Shown here piece after piece: positions 22,277 to 34,636 of a stretch of 64,000 bases of DNA (position 1 is its first letter; the number at the start of each line of letters is the position of its first letter). The position numbers and the translations under genes were made by a program. The notes under the pieces were generated by a model that saw nothing but the letters and a program-made list of their open reading frames with translations, searched no databases and was not told where the DNA came from. Source of the DNA: Lumnitzera littorea (lineage: Eukaryota; Streptophyta; Magnoliopsida; Myrtales; Combretaceae). The DNA is taken from assembly GCA_024138015.1 (NCBI GenBank), contig JAMXBB010000011.1:45520519-45584518 (forward strand). Direction: 5' to 3'.

Positions 22277-22839
22277 CTCTCCAATTAATGTATTCTATCT
22301 GAGCTTTAATAAATTTTGATCACAAAAATTCTTTAACATCTACTTTCTAATGACAAGAACTTATCAGTTCGTACATCTAATTACAATTATGATGAAGCGA
22401 ATAAAATGGATGTAAATAAATTGAAATAATGTATTTTGATGGTATCACACCATTGATGAAGTTTTCGTAGCCTCACATTATCAATAAAAGATGAAAACAC
22501 TCCACTCTTAAAAGAGATCGATTTTATTCAAATGAATATTCAATCATCCAATTGGTTAAAACCCTAGAGGAGTACTATTTATATAAAGAGAAGATAAATA
22601 TGAGTCTTATGATGTGAACCCAATCCAATGGCTACTAATAAATCTCCTCAAAATAAATGAAACTAAAAGATCTTCTCAAACCTAAAAATAATAAAATATA
22701 TCTACTTGCTACAAGATATTAAAATATATCTATCCTAAAAATAGATAAAATAATAAAATCTCAAATATAAAAATCTTCATGCCAAGTATGACAATAATGT
22801 TATTGTAGACTCCTACACCTATATTGATGGTCTTCATCA
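22277..22839 (-). repeat. Element D 3' LTR, truncated by element C
   Basis: Aligns with 28211-28761, including GATCACAAA.ATTCTT.AACATCT and ATGCCAAG.A.GACAATNACGTT-type blocks. It starts on the minus strand with TGATGAAGACCATCA at 22839. Confidence 0.82.
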
Positions 22840-22853
22840 TTTCTCCCGGCTTG
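22840..22853 (-). other. Element D polypurine tract
   Basis: AAGCCGGGAGAAA on the minus strand directly before the 3' LTR start. Confidence 0.7.
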
Positions 22854-22861
22854 GCAAGATT

Positions 22862-24170
22862 GACCTCTAGTGAATTAAAACCGATGTACCGCTCAAAAGG
22901 TCTAAATTAACTCTCTGAAGCTCTAACTTGGTTATCTATGTAGTATTTAAAAATAGACAATCTACCTATTTGACAAGAAAGTATCTGTCATCTCTCATGT
23001 TTTGATCATCAATAATATCTTATATCTCTTCTTTCTTTCCTCGTAATGGTGGAACATGTTGAACTTGTGGAATTGGAATAGTAAGAAATCTAGACTTTGG
23101 CTTAACTGAAGAATTAACATTTTCAAGTGTATCATGGTAAGGCAAGAGGTCCTCAACATCGAAGATGTTGCTAAGAACTTTATGTGGTGGTAACTGCAAT
23201 ACATAAACATTAACACTAATTTTCTTCAAAACCTTGAAAGGTCCCATGTCATTAGCATGTAATCTCCTTAAAGAACCTCGTAGAAACCTTTCTAATCTAA
23301 TCTGAGCAATCACTAAATCTCCCTCCTTAAATTCCTAATACCTATGGTGAACAATTGTAGTAGACTTATACAATTCATTACTTAAGTTAGTTTTCCTTCT
23401 AATTTATGCATGTCAGTCATGGATATGGATGGCAAAGGATTCAATAGGTTTAAAAGGTCTATATGAAAATGGGAGTGATATAAGATCAATGGGACGTCTA
23501 GGTTGATAACCTAGCTCAACTTCTAAAGGACTCGATCCAGTGGATTTATTTACTGAACTATTGTATGCAAATTTTGCCATAGGAAGGTTGTGATCCTATG
23601 TAGACACATGGTTGCCAACTAGACACCTCAACAAATCACCTAAACCCCTATTAACGTCGATATGACCATCAGTTTGAAGGTGAAATGCAAATGAAAACTA
23701 TAATTTGGTTCCTAGTATTCTCTATAATGTCTTCTAAAAGTAATTAACAAACTTGACATCTCTATCTGACACTATGGTTTTAGGTAACCCATGTAACGTA
23801 ACAATTTCATTGAAGAACAATTTAACTATATACGAGCCATTTACAGTCTTACTACATGGTATGAAATATGCTATCTTAGAAAAAGATCAGCTACTATAAA
23901 GACTAAATCATGTTTTTTAGGTGTCATTGGTGAACCTAAAACGAAGTCTATACTAATGTCCTACCAACGTAAATGTAGAATAGGTAAAGATGTATAAGGA
24001 CTCATGTTCTATTTCCTATGCTTAGAAAGTTGACAAGCACGACACTGCCTTACAATTTTAGCCAGATCTCTCTTTATACTAAGCCAATTAAATCTATCCT
24101 CAACCATAACTCTGGTTTTATCACTCCTAAAGTGACCAACTCCACCACCCGCATGTAATTCCCAAATTAT
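22862..24170 (-). pseudogene. Element D integrase with chromodomain relic
   Basis: From 24170 down: a His2Cys2 zinc finger (LHAGGGVGHF and CRACQ), WEDIS-like DFVLG with the first catalytic Asp, SDRDVKF with the second Asp, and QTDGHIDVNRG, where the catalytic Glu is replaced by Asp in a stretch one residue short. The C-terminal part (23020-23313) has GPFKVLKKIS.N.YVLQLP and NIFDVEDLLPYH. It is followed, with stops, by a chromodomain pattern (RYFLVK*VDC, TT*ITKLELQ) at about 22900-23010, which would bind histone marks and steer integration into heterochromatin. Not functional. Confidence 0.82.
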
Positions 24171-25620
24171 GAAGTCTTTGGAACACATAACCTATCACCT
24201 CTAAATACGTAACCATCCCTAAGGACATAGTTAACATAAAGCCCTAATTGACCCTTAGACAATGAAGCATAAATTTCTATAAAGCTAGGATAGCTCTCAT
24301 ATTGTTCTCTTAATTTTTCAAAACCAACAAGTTCTATAGTTAAGGTACTTATCTGTAAGTGCATATGACTCAAAGCATCGACATATTTATTCTCAACTCC
24401 AGCCTTATGTTTCAAAACAAATATGCACTCTTGCAAAAATTGAATCCATTTTGCATGTCAAGGTCTAAGTTTCTTTTGCGAATTAAAATACTTAAGAGCG
24501 TAATGATCACTATATAGTACAAGTTCATTGGGCTGCAAATAATGTCTCTAATGTCTCAAAGCTTACACTATTGCATAAAATTCTTTATCATAAGTCGAGT
24601 ACCTTTATTTAGCCTTATTTAATTTCTAACTAAAGAAAGCTATAAGGTATCCCTCTTGGCTAAGTACTCCACCTATCATTATGCTAGATGCATCACAAAC
24701 CACCTCAAATACTTTTGAAAAATCAGATAACCTAAGCACAAGTGCTTCTATCATTCTCTTCTTAATTTCTAGGAATGCTTTAGATGTGCTCTTAGTCTAA
24801 CTAAATTCCCTTTTTTTTTAATGTAACCATAATTGGGGCCATAATGGCTTTAAAACTTCTAATGAATCTCCTATAAAAAGTGGTAAGTCCATGAAAACTC
24901 CTAACATCGTAAATGCTTTTGGGTTCAGGCCACTCAACAATTGCCTTAATTTTCTCAAGATATGCTCTTAACCCTTCTATTGACACAACAAAACCTAAGA
25001 AAATTACTTCAATTGTTAAAAAGGCACACTTTTTCAAATTCACATAAAGCTCTTAATGCCTAAGTGTCTCAAATAATTTTCTTAAGTGTGATAGATGCTC
25101 TTCTTATGTATTACTATAAACTAAAATATCATTAGAGTACACCATAAGAAACTTTGCTATAAATGGTCTCAACACTTGTGTCATCACTCTCATGAAAGTA
25201 GATAGGGTATTAGTTAACCCAAAGGGCATGACTAACCACTCATATGAACCCTCTTTTGTCTTAAAGGTTGTTTTCCACTCATCCCCTAATCTAATCCTAA
25301 TATTATGATGATAGCTATTCCTAAGGTCAATTTTGGAAAACCACTTAGACCTTGAAAGTAAGTATAACATGTCATCTAATCTAGGGATTTGGAACCTATA
25401 TTTAATGGTTATCTTGTTAATGGGTCATGAATCTACATTCATCCTCTAGCTTCCATCTTTCTTAAGAGTAAGGAGTGTTGGTACAGCACATGGACTAAGA
25501 CTCCTTGATAAAGCCTTTTTTCAATAAATCATCTATCTACCTCTTTAACTTTGTATGCTCATTAGGGTTCATCATATAATGTGGTAAATTAGGCAAGGCT
25601 ACTTCAAAAACTAAGTCTAT
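24171..25620 (-). pseudogene. Element D reverse transcriptase and RNase H
   Basis: RT at 25620-24800 contains FSKIDLRNSYHHNIRI, DEWKTTFKTKEG, YEWLVMPFGLTNTLSTFMRVM and the active site as YSNDILVYS, in which the first Asp of the YxDD box is Asn. The thumb reads NLKKCAFL...FLGFVVS and the connection FHGLTTFYRRFI. RNase H follows from about 24790 to 24400 (QECIFVLKHKAG.ENKYVDALS near its end). A stretch with in-frame stops lies between 24540 and 24790. Confidence 0.85.
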
Positions 25621-25779
25621 AGCATATTGTATGCCACGCATAGGTGGTAACTTATTTAGAAGCTCCACTAGGGTAATATCCTTAAATTCCTCAAGTAAAA
25701 TGTCTCACTTTTACAAGGAAGTACAACTCTAACTTGAGATTACACTCTTCTAACTTCTTAACCACTAAAGCATATAATT

Positions 25780-26269
25780 TACTCTCTTTAAACTCAAGCT
25801 CAAATTCTTTTGCACTCAAACCACGGAAGAGCTTCTTAGAATCTAGAATATTGATTGATCCTTTGCTGGTACTAACTTAAGCTCTTTTGTGAGTGAAGGA
25901 GTAAGTTTAATTTTTTTACCATCATACATGACAACATAAGTGATAGCCCTACCTTAATGAACTACATCTAAGTCATATAACTAAGGCCTCCCTAAACAAA
26001 CATGAGTGATATCCGTGGGCATTACATCGCACCAAATTTTATCTATATAAGTAGTAAATTGCAAAGGGACTAGATATCTGAGTGACAGGTAAGGTGGTTT
26101 TATCTACCCAAGCTACCTTATAGGGTTTAAGGTGTGGTTCAAGATTAAGACCTAACCTTGATACAGGAACTAGTAAAATTACATTCATGTTGCTACCCCC
26201 ATCAATAATCACCTTATAATTATGACCATTACATTTTGTGTATGTATGGAATATATTAGTTTGTCTCAA
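25780..26269 (-). pseudogene. Element D protease
   Basis: Shows FHTYTKCNGHNYKVIIDGGSNMNVI, with the retropepsin motif as DGG instead of DSG, then LEPHLKPYKVAWVDK, typical of chromovirus proteases. The following part is interrupted by stops near 26040. Confidence 0.78.
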
Positions 26270-27590
26270 ATCATCCTCTTTCCTAAGCTAAGTAATAACA
26301 CACCTAACAATATTCAAGTTACCCTCCTCATAGTTCAAGCCCATGTCATCCTCATCATTAGCATTCTCTTCTAAGATGTGATCTAACTCCTCACAGTCAT
26401 CATTCTCTAGTAGTTCTTCCTCTCCTATATAAAGGTCCCTATTTGGGCATTGGTAGGCAACTGACTAGGATTATGACACTTATAACATCTCTGACTAGAA
26501 TTAGCCTTAGAACTCTCTATAGCAACGTTCTTACCTTTGGTGTTCTTATCTTAAGTCACAATAGGATCATTAGCCTTAGGTGTTTTAAAGGTATTCTTGA
26601 TGGACTTATTAGATCTCTTATTATGATTATTACTCCTAGATAATCGCTCCACGACTTGTGAACTAAACCTGCTAGGTGGTCTTAACTAATTTCCAATCTC
26701 TAAAGCTTCCCAAAAGGTTTGTTATAAGGTCTCACCATAACAAGGATGGAGTTCTCTCTTAATCTTAGGTCATAAGGCATTCCTAAACCTATAAAGCGTC
26801 ATCCCAAGCAACTCTGGCTCATCACACCTAATCAAAAGTTCATCAAACCTAACCATCTATTCCTCAATTGTCATGTTTCCTTACCCAAGGTTGATGTATT
26901 CTTTATAAAGTTTAGGATAAGATAAAGGAATGTATTTCTCCTTAAATCTAATTTTCATCTCTACCCAATGCTCTATAGGTGGTTGCCCTAATGGTAAAAG
27001 CTATCATTTTACATTGGTTTAGTATAACTTGGCTTAACCTATCAATAACATCTTAGCAAAGCAAACTACAGTTCTCAAGCATCCTATAGAAATCAAAATG
27101 TTATTCTAAAGCAATGATCTAATCTATTAGGGCTATAGGGTCAAGACTCCCATTGAATTTAGGTGGATCAAACATAATATGCCTAGAGGTGTCATCAACA
27201 TGATAACCGCAATATGGCTTTTCATAGCCGAGCTCTAAGAAGTCATCTTCTTGAAAATTCTTATATGGTACCCTATGACATGCTGGCTCAACCCTACGAA
27301 CGTTCTAAGTTATAGGATTCTTGAGCAAATATCTTCTACAAATATTGTTTAAGGGGAGAGATATCTTCTAACTTAAGATTCTTATCTAGAGCTTGATCTA
27401 CAGTTTCTTCATTCTTACTTAAACCATCGACTAACCTAATAGCTTCTAAGACTTCTATGTAATTTGTAGGGTTCTCTAATTGGTGACTCATTGTACTATA
27501 CATAGTTGTAAGCTGATCCATCCTAAACATTATTTGACTCAATTGTTCATTAGAATTGTTTTTTAGAGGTAAGTCGTCCTTAAGAGTCAT
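26270..27590 (-). pseudogene. Element D gag
   Basis: The N-terminal frame (27590-27336) starts MTLKDDLPLKNN and has a leucine/methionine-rich helix. The capsid core at about 27150-26700 reads FDGSLDPIALID*IIALE*HFDFY, the FDGxxDPxxFLDW pattern of chromovirus gag. A decayed zinc knuckle CYKCHNPSQLPTN lies near 26450-26490; its third and fourth ligands are lost. Acidic text follows toward protease. Confidence 0.8.
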
Positions 27591-27744
27591 ACCACTATGG
27601 GTTTTTCCAATATTAGACGTTTTTTTTTTTTTTTGGTAGGGGTATCTAAGAAAAGATTTTTCTTTTTTATTTTTTGGTTAAACAAAAGCAAGAAAAGGTT
27701 TCTTTTTCTTTTTTATTTTTATTTTTATTAAAGAATGAAAGCTA

Positions 27745-27763
27745 GTCTAGACTTTGATACCGA
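27745..27763 (-). other. Element D primer-binding site (initiator Met-tRNA type)
   Basis: TCGGTATCAAAGTCTAGAC on the minus strand corresponds to the common TGGTATCAGAGC form with few changes; it lies three bases after the LTR end. Confidence 0.75.
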
Positions 27764-27766
27764 AAT

Positions 27767-28761
27767 TGACATAGGATAATGAAAATGATTTACTTTTAAA
27801 GGATGAAATGCAGAAACTAAAATAGAAAATTAAATTAAACAAAAATTATAATAAGAATACCAAATTATAAAAGAATAATTTACTCTCACCTCGATGTTGT
27901 AATGCAACTCCTAATCTACTTGTTGAGTTTATATTATAACCATCGACAAATCAATGTTAATTGTTGAAACTGTTCTTTCCCGCTTCAATTGGCACCCTTG
28001 TTTAGAAATTATTTAGACGGAATGACAGAATGAATTTTAGTTGCGGATGGGGATAATTCCAATGTCAGCAAAATCTTGAACTAATTGCTTCAGTGGACGT
28101 TGTCATCAATTTGTTGACGTATAAAGAAACTAGGTAACTTATGCCTTTAAAACAATATTATATTGTTTTATATGATCCCAACAATTGATGTTTCGCTTCG
28201 TGAACTCGTACTCTTCGATTAACGTATTCCTATTTAAGCTTCAATAAGTTTTGATCACAAAGATTCTTCAACATCTGCTTTCCAATGACAAGAAGTCGTT
28301 AATTCATATGCATAATTACAATCGTGATAAAGCAATTAAGATTGATGTAAATAAATTAAAATAATGTATTTTAATGATCTAACATCATCAATGAAGTTTT
28401 GATAACTTACTTTATGATAAAAGATGAAATAACTCTATTCTTGAAAGAAATTAGCCGTACCCAAATTAATAATCAATTATTCAATTATTCAAAACCATAA
28501 AATGAGTATAATTTATATAAAAATAAGATAAAGATGGACCTTATGATTTGAATCAAATCCAACGGTTACTAATAAATCTTTTAAAAATAAAGTAAATTAA
28601 AATATCTTCTCAAATTTAAAAATATAATATATATATATTTATTAAAAGATATTAAAATATATCTATTATAAAAATAATATAATTTTAAATATAAAATTTT
28701 TCATGCCAAGAAAGACAATGACGTTGTTGTAAACTCTTATACATGTACTGATGGTCCATCA
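27767..28761 (-). repeat. Element D 5' LTR (995 bp)
   Basis: From TGATGGACCATCA at 28761 to TGTCA at 27767 on the minus strand. The short inverted start (TGATGG.CCATCA) is shared with the 3' LTR. A shorter alternative end at 28743 is possible because the adjacent duplication includes the terminal bases. Confidence 0.78.
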
Positions 28762-29015
28762 ACAAAGTTATACATCTTCCTTTGTCATGAATCGTCTAGC
28801 CGTACTGATTACTATTGCAATATTATGATCAACAAATTCAAAAAAGCTCACGAAGGTGTCTCTCAAGAAGGAGGATTATACCGGTATTGATGGTCCATCA
28901 AAAAAGTTATACGTCTTCCTTTGTCATGAATCATCTAGCCGTACTGATTGCCATTGCAATATTATGATGAACATATTCAAAAAAGCTCACCAAGAAGGTG
29001 TCTTTCAAGGGAGAT
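28749..29015. repeat. 139-bp tandem duplication at the D / B3 gene junction
   Basis: Copy 1 is 28749-28887 and copy 2 is 28888-29015. Both start TGATGGTCCATCA and share TTTGTCATGAATC.TCTAGCC and ATTCAAAAAAGCTCAC. The two copies differ at roughly a dozen sites. Confidence 0.85.
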
Positions 29016-29767
29016 GGTCAAATGACAACTTGAAAATGTGGATTCTGAGAATGGAAATTAATGGCGCCAGCTCCTGAAAGAGGATTAGCATTTCCTGTCT
29101 GCGGCTTTAACCGGTTAACATACCTCTTATTGTCCCCAATCTCATTGTCTGCAAGAAAATTGAGGAAACAATGGACAAAACAAGGAAGACGATGAAATGG
29201 AACTCATTTGATGGGTACTTGTTCACCTTCTGAACTGTTCGTCTTTCTACCCATAGAATCATCATCATCCTCATTATGGCGGTCTTAACTTCGATCGCGG
29301 GTTTCACATTTTCTCTATTAGCATTATTAGATTGAAAAGGGTACTTGATCTCGAAAGCACTTTTGTCAACTATAACAATAGGAAACTCTGAACCCCTATT
29401 GTAAGAAGACAATAAAAAATGACCACACTTGATACCATACAACTTCACAAAATCCGACCTAACCTTCATGGAAACATATACCACCACCTTCTTGTCTATG
29501 CAACCCAACTTCCCAAACATCACCAGATGGAACTTTTATGCAAACTCCATTCGTAGTGCACGACTCTTTCTAAATAACCTTACGAACCTGTTTCGGAAGC
29601 ATCTGCAATGCAAACCATGAGAAACAGTAGGTGAAAATAGGAATATAAGAGAAAAGGTTTTAGTTGTTTTAATTTAAACAAAACTCACAAGCTTTCCGTT
29701 TTCGTGGAGGATTATCTTGAAGAACTGGGGGAGGTGAAGACTCCAAATACTTGGGTTGATCTTCCAT
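28762..29767 (-). pseudogene. B3-domain transcription factor pseudogene (REM/VRN1-like), host gene
   Basis: This is the only recognisable host gene. The likely start is an ATG at 29767 (MEDQPKYLE). Exon 1 (29767-29689) leads, after a one-base frameshift, into PQFFKIILHENGKL. A GT-AG intron (29603-29688, 86 bp) precedes exon 2 with LPKQVRKVI*KE, TNGVCIKVPSGDVWEVGL, a second one-base frameshift near 29465, and DFVKLYGIKCGHFLL.SYNRGSEFPIVI and SAFEIKYPF, which together are a B3 DNA-binding domain. An acidic linker (HNEDDDD) and a possible short intron (29149-29218) follow, then text with NPHFQVVI that looks like a second, badly decayed B3 domain, ending at the 139-bp duplication and element D. 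REM proteins carry one to several B3 domains and act in the nucleus. The family call is sure; the second domain is less so. Confidence 0.78.
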
Positions 29768-32470
29768 CTGGAGGACACTTTGAGGACTGATCTCTTCAGG
29801 TTTTTACGGGGAAGTGCAAAGTTTGGTTGGGGAAGCTGAAGCGTCCGTCCATTTGACAAATCGAAGGTTTATTGACTGAGTCATGACATCAGGCATAGTG
29901 ATACGAGAAAAGCTCGGATTTCCAAAAGGTTTGAGTTCCCTTTCACGGTAACTCTAGCTTCTAGGAATCGAACGTCTCCTCTCGATTTATGTTGGCTTAA
30001 TTTTTTCCTTAAACATTACAAGCTGCAATCAACAGTTTATAGTGTGAAAAAAGCATAATGCTATGATATCGTAAAATATCTCAAAAACTTAAATAATATT
30101 AATCATTCATCCTTAATTTGAGAAAAACTGCCCCAAAAACATTGAAATAATCCAACTCCATACCTTTTTAGTTGTCAGTTAATTAAGAGGGCAATAGCTG
30201 CAAATTACAGTTTGCTAGCTAGTTCCAACTCTAATTTCTTAAGTAGATCTATTTTAATAACATTCTTAATCTGAGTGTATGATATATAAGAATAATAAGA
30301 TAGCATATCTCCCACATGTTGGATCGTAAGGTCTTACTTTTTCCATGTATCATATCTTCAATAGAGAGTGCTAAAAATAAGTAAATCGATGACCTACTTA
30401 TATTTTCACCCAATTCCCCAATCACACCAGTGAGAAAATTTAGTTGTTTAGGTTACAACAGTTTGAAATTTCTAACTAAATCAGCTTCCACTAAAACTTC
30501 ACTAAAAAAAATGAAATTAAATAATTAATCCATATTTTAAGATATGTTTATCAGTCAAGTACTTAAAAAAGGTGTTCCAACTTTCTTTTTTAAATACCTC
30601 TCTATTTTATTAATGGATATTTTACCAAAATTATTTAACAATTTTTCAAGTTTATTGCAAAGTTTTATATCATTATTACTTTTCAAACTAATACAAAATA
30701 ATATATTTTGGAGATTGTTAAGTGTGAAAAATTATTTTATTATTACTACACATTATTATTATTATTATTATAGGAAAATTAGAAGGAAAATTGTCACATC
30801 TCGATGTATCACAAGATGTACCATCACACATGAATATCTATTTATTATTCAACAAAAGCTCTATTTATAATAGAAGAATATTATAACGAAGTTCAACTTA
30901 CACTAGTTTATACAAAAGGGTGTATCCTTGCAACATAACTAGGTTTAAAACACAATATTTTTTTTTCTTTTATTACATATGAATAGATTGTTTATGGAAT
31001 TAAGATTAGAATACGATGAGGCTTTTTTAAAATTAGCTTACTCCATTCCATACGCTCTCAAAAGTCTTTCCCTTAGTTGATGGTCGTGCTCAGTCAATTT
31101 TCTTCATAACTTAAGAATATACAAGTAGCTCTCAGTGAGCTAAGTGAGAGTGGATAAAAAAAAAATATAAAACAAGCAAAACAGACATTTACAAATATCA
31201 TTATCATCAGATATTAAATTTTATATTCAGGGTTACCAAGATAAATTGTCTATGCAGAGAATGCATGTCATGCTTATGTACGTGACATGTATCAGTACTA
31301 ATATCTTATGCTCTTCCAATTTACTCATCTAATTAATCAACATACCCAAGCATTTAGATACAATATTTAGGAACCTAGAGGTAATAAGGAGTTACTTAAG
31401 AATAAGACCCCCAAAACTCAGCTAAATAGAACCCGTACATTGAGGTTCGTAAATCCAGCACATAGATGACTTAGCTAAAACCATACTTTGTGGCTATAAT
31501 AAGTTGAGTAATGCAATTCTATATGCTCAAAACCCAATCTATCAACATTCAACTTTTCAAAAAATTGACCTGTAAGTCTTTTCATGCCATGTCATGAATG
31601 CAGCAAGTAATATGATAATCTAATATCAAGCACAAATCTGAAGTTCTACATCATAAATTTTTCAACTATCTTAACTCCAGTTTTGTGTCTCAACTTTATT
31701 ATTCATTCCTTCACATAAGGTTTACTTAGGTGAAAACCCTAAAAGACAAATCAGTTTTAAAGTTTTCCATATGATAAAACGCATTCACTAATCAATCATA
31801 CACAAAGAAACACTTCAATGAATCAATGCATATTCAATAGAATCACATACTCTATCAATTAATTACATAATTGCAGTTTATGATATAACTAACTCTAAGT
31901 CAAGTAGACATAAGTCTACTAGTACAAAAATAGAAATATCCACTTACCTAACCTCCTAGCTAAATAGCCCTAAAAGTTTTTGATAGGTTTATAGGTTTGG
32001 CCCGCTAATTTTAGATAAGATAGAGTAGAAACTAAGGATAAATAAGAATGTTAAAATGTTTCTTTAGGTGAGTATCATATTACTACCTTATGGTTATCAA
32101 GTTAACTAACTCGTCCCTATAGTTAATATGAAACATTATTAAATATATATATATATATTAATTTGTTACATATATACATGTTGAATAAAATTACTGATAT
32201 ATCTTCCCTATGATTATTAAAACTATACAGTTACTTCTTTTAATTTTTATTACCTAGTCATAAGGGTTTAACTTAATTCAATGTTGTTATAAATCATAAT
32301 TTTTGGAGTATGTCTCAAGCACTAAATTTTCAATTAATTCCTTATTAATTTATATAATTGCATATCCAAATTTAAGTGTAATTCAAACATTCTCATATTT
32401 ATGAATGCTTCCAATCGATCTAATGAAGAGATATCTAGCCAACTAGATATCATTTCCAAATAATCCTACA
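29768..32470. other. Intergenic AT-rich DNA, mostly without recognisable content
   Basis: This is the upstream side of the B3 pseudogene. A 108-codon plus-strand open frame at 30544-30870 is rich in Phe, Leu and Tyr, in very AT-rich DNA, and includes an ATT microsatellite (30751-30773); I regard it as chance. The stretch from about 31060 on may include part of an LTR, as the phrase CAGTGAGCTAAGTGAG resembles some gypsy LTRs, but no ends can be set. Confidence 0.4.
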
Positions 32471-32648
32471 TGCTAATATTATTAATTAAGTGTTAAATGA
32501 ATATAAATTGCTTTTATATATTATCTCATGTCACTAGTAAAGTTAGTATAGACCGTTTTATACTTTTGACATAACTTATGGTACATATTTCTCTATAAAG
32601 AATATGAACTACTTAAAAGCTAGTAGATCGAGCTTATAGGATATTATA

Positions 32649-32680
32649 CTCTTAACCCCTCCACCCCCCTTCTCTCTCCC
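32649..32680 (-). other. Polypurine tract before a chromovirus-type 3' LTR
   Basis: The minus strand has GAAGGGAGAGAGAAGG and a G-rich run just before TATAATATCC, closely matching the GGGGGAGAATGTAATATCC-type 3' ends of Tekay/Del-like elements. Confidence 0.6.
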
Positions 32681-33337
32681 TTCAAAAAGTTTCATCCTCA
32701 AAACTTCTATATAGTGATGTTAATAGGTTTATTTATTTATTTATTTTTTTCTCCAAAGCTACACATGCTAGACTGCTATCTAAGCTTTCATTTCTAAATA
32801 TGAATGATGTGTTTTTGTTTCTAGTAAACATATAATGTCATGATTAACCTAAGATATGACAGGTGTAGCAAAGTTAGATTCACAACATTTTGATTTAGAT
32901 TCAACCCAATGGCATGTGTGGTGAAAACATGGTGGCTAAGTCTTTATTTGGCCATTAATGTCTACTTTGTAGTTATAGAAAAGTTTGCCTATAAAGTATC
33001 TAATGCTACCTAAGTTTTTTTTTTCTTTTTTTTTTAGCATTTAATTAAATCCACGTAAATTCCTCATTTAAAAAGTAAACATTTATCTATATACTCATTT
33101 ATAGATTTTAGTAGTTGAATATGTTACCCTTATGTAATGATTATGAATTGTACAGACTTATATTATATTTCAAGTCGGCATTTCTCAAGTCCGTCATAGA
33201 TTTGGAAGAATATCCTATATTGATAAATATAAGTACATATATAATCTAAGATCAAATCTTTTATTAACTACACTTTGCTAAGCTACCCAGGTTCTACCCC
33301 ATCTTATCATTTGGTAAATTCATCCTATCTCTGAGAA

Positions 33338-33354
33338 CCTAAAGCTCTGATATC
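33338..33354 (-). other. Primer-binding-site-like sequence
   Basis: The minus strand reads GATATCAGAGCTTTAGG, preceded by TTTGGATGGTGATAAAAGAG, which resembles the LTR-end plus Met-tRNA primer site of Tekay-like elements. No LTR partner could be delimited, so it may be a fragment of another element within H. Confidence 0.4.
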
Positions 33355-34404
33355 ACTCTTTTATCACCATCCAAACTAGTACTTACACTCAGCCCTCATT
33401 TCATTCCTTTAGTTGCTTCAAACTATCGCATTAGTTAGTCCTATGGAACTCATAGTCATTCTTTCCATTAATTCATTATCTATCCCATAGCTTATCAACA
33501 TATCTTTTCACCTCATCCCTATCACCTATGCATGGTCCAAATCACAATTTTCACTTACAATGAACATAACAAATTCAACTGCTTCATGTCTACAAGTCCT
33601 ATACCGTAGTAGATGCTTAATGGTCCTAGTTAAGATCTTAGACACTACCTATAGTCAATACACATATCAACAAGAATAAGTTTGGCAAATCTAAACTTTC
33701 CACCAACTTATACATTGAGGAGATTAAGAATGACTCAAACCAAGTGGACTCAACTGGATCTAAAATAAATTGACACAACTCTTAGCAAACAAGACTCATA
33801 AAGACACTGGGCACTTTTCTAGCCGACAATTGATATGAGAGGACTTACAAGGATAGGAAACTTTATTATGAAAGACATGAGAGTCATAACAAATGTGAGT
33901 TGTCTTAATAAAAGAGTCATGAAAGTCATAAATTTGCTATTCTCTTCTTACATATCACATGAGCCAAAGGGTACATGAAAGGTATATTTTCGTAGTGTTG
34001 TAGTTATATTTCCTATTAACTTCACATATTTTATCATCTTTTGTCTCTTCAATCTCATAAGTAGTTATAATCTCATGAATCACAATCTCATTTTATACGA
34101 GATCAACTTCTGAATCAGTCTCTAATTATGCTTATAATAAAAGTTCTAATTTATTCTCAAAACTTACTCCTAATTATCCACCTTCATCATTTCCTGCTAT
34201 TCTATCCATTCCAATAACAACTTTAGCTTACCTCACTACAACATACATATCCTCCTTAAGATTTTCTCCAAGCATCTACTTTCAACTCCTCCTCTTCAGG
34301 TTTCTTTTCTTCTGGTAACTTCTCTTAGCAGTTAAGTTTCTATGAATCTTCTATAATTCCCTTCTTATTAAGCTACTTAAGTACTAGCATTCTTTTCTCA
34401 CAAC

Positions 34405-34636
34405 ATGGTTGTTAAAATCGTGAGTCAAAAATACGTTTTTACGAGTTTATGATTTTATAATATTTTTCTTAGTTAAAATGGATATAAAATCATTTATGTA
34501 TAGACTTTTAGTAAAGTTATGAACTTTCTTCTATGATTCTATAAGTTTACAATTTTACCAGTTTTATACGATTTTATACTATTCTACCAATTCTATGTAT
34601 TCAAATGAACAGTAAAATCACAATTTTGACAACTAT
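34405..34636. mobile_element. MITE, about 232 bp, inside element H
   Basis: Ends ATGGTTGTTAAAATCGTGA and, inverted, ATAGTTGTCAAAATTGTGA, so terminal inverted repeats of about 19 bp with three transitions. The interior is non-coding, with TATAAAATCGTATAAAA-like repeats. Flanks CTCACAAC and CTCACAGA are compatible with a mutated 8-9 bp duplication (hAT or Mutator type). H's frame is interrupted by it. Confidence 0.7.

Larger units (their letters stand above)
22277..28761 (-). mobile_element. Element D: chromovirus-type Ty3/gypsy retrotransposon
   Basis: In minus order it has 5' LTR (27767-28761), Met-tRNA-type primer site, gag, protease, RT, RNase H, integrase, a chromodomain relic, a purine tract and a 3' LTR (22277-22839, the rest cut off by element C). 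Domain order PR-RT-RH-INT is Ty3/gypsy; the chromodomain after integrase places it among chromoviruses. Every frame is broken. Its 5' end lies at the tail of the B3 pseudogene. Confidence 0.88.

Noticed and set aside
28856..29077. 73-codon plus-strand frame over the duplication
   Set aside because: It is antisense to the B3 pseudogene exon; the B3 reading explains the sequence better.
30544..30870. 108-codon plus-strand frame
   Set aside because: Very AT-rich, hydrophobic by composition, ends in an ATT microsatellite; no recognisable motif.
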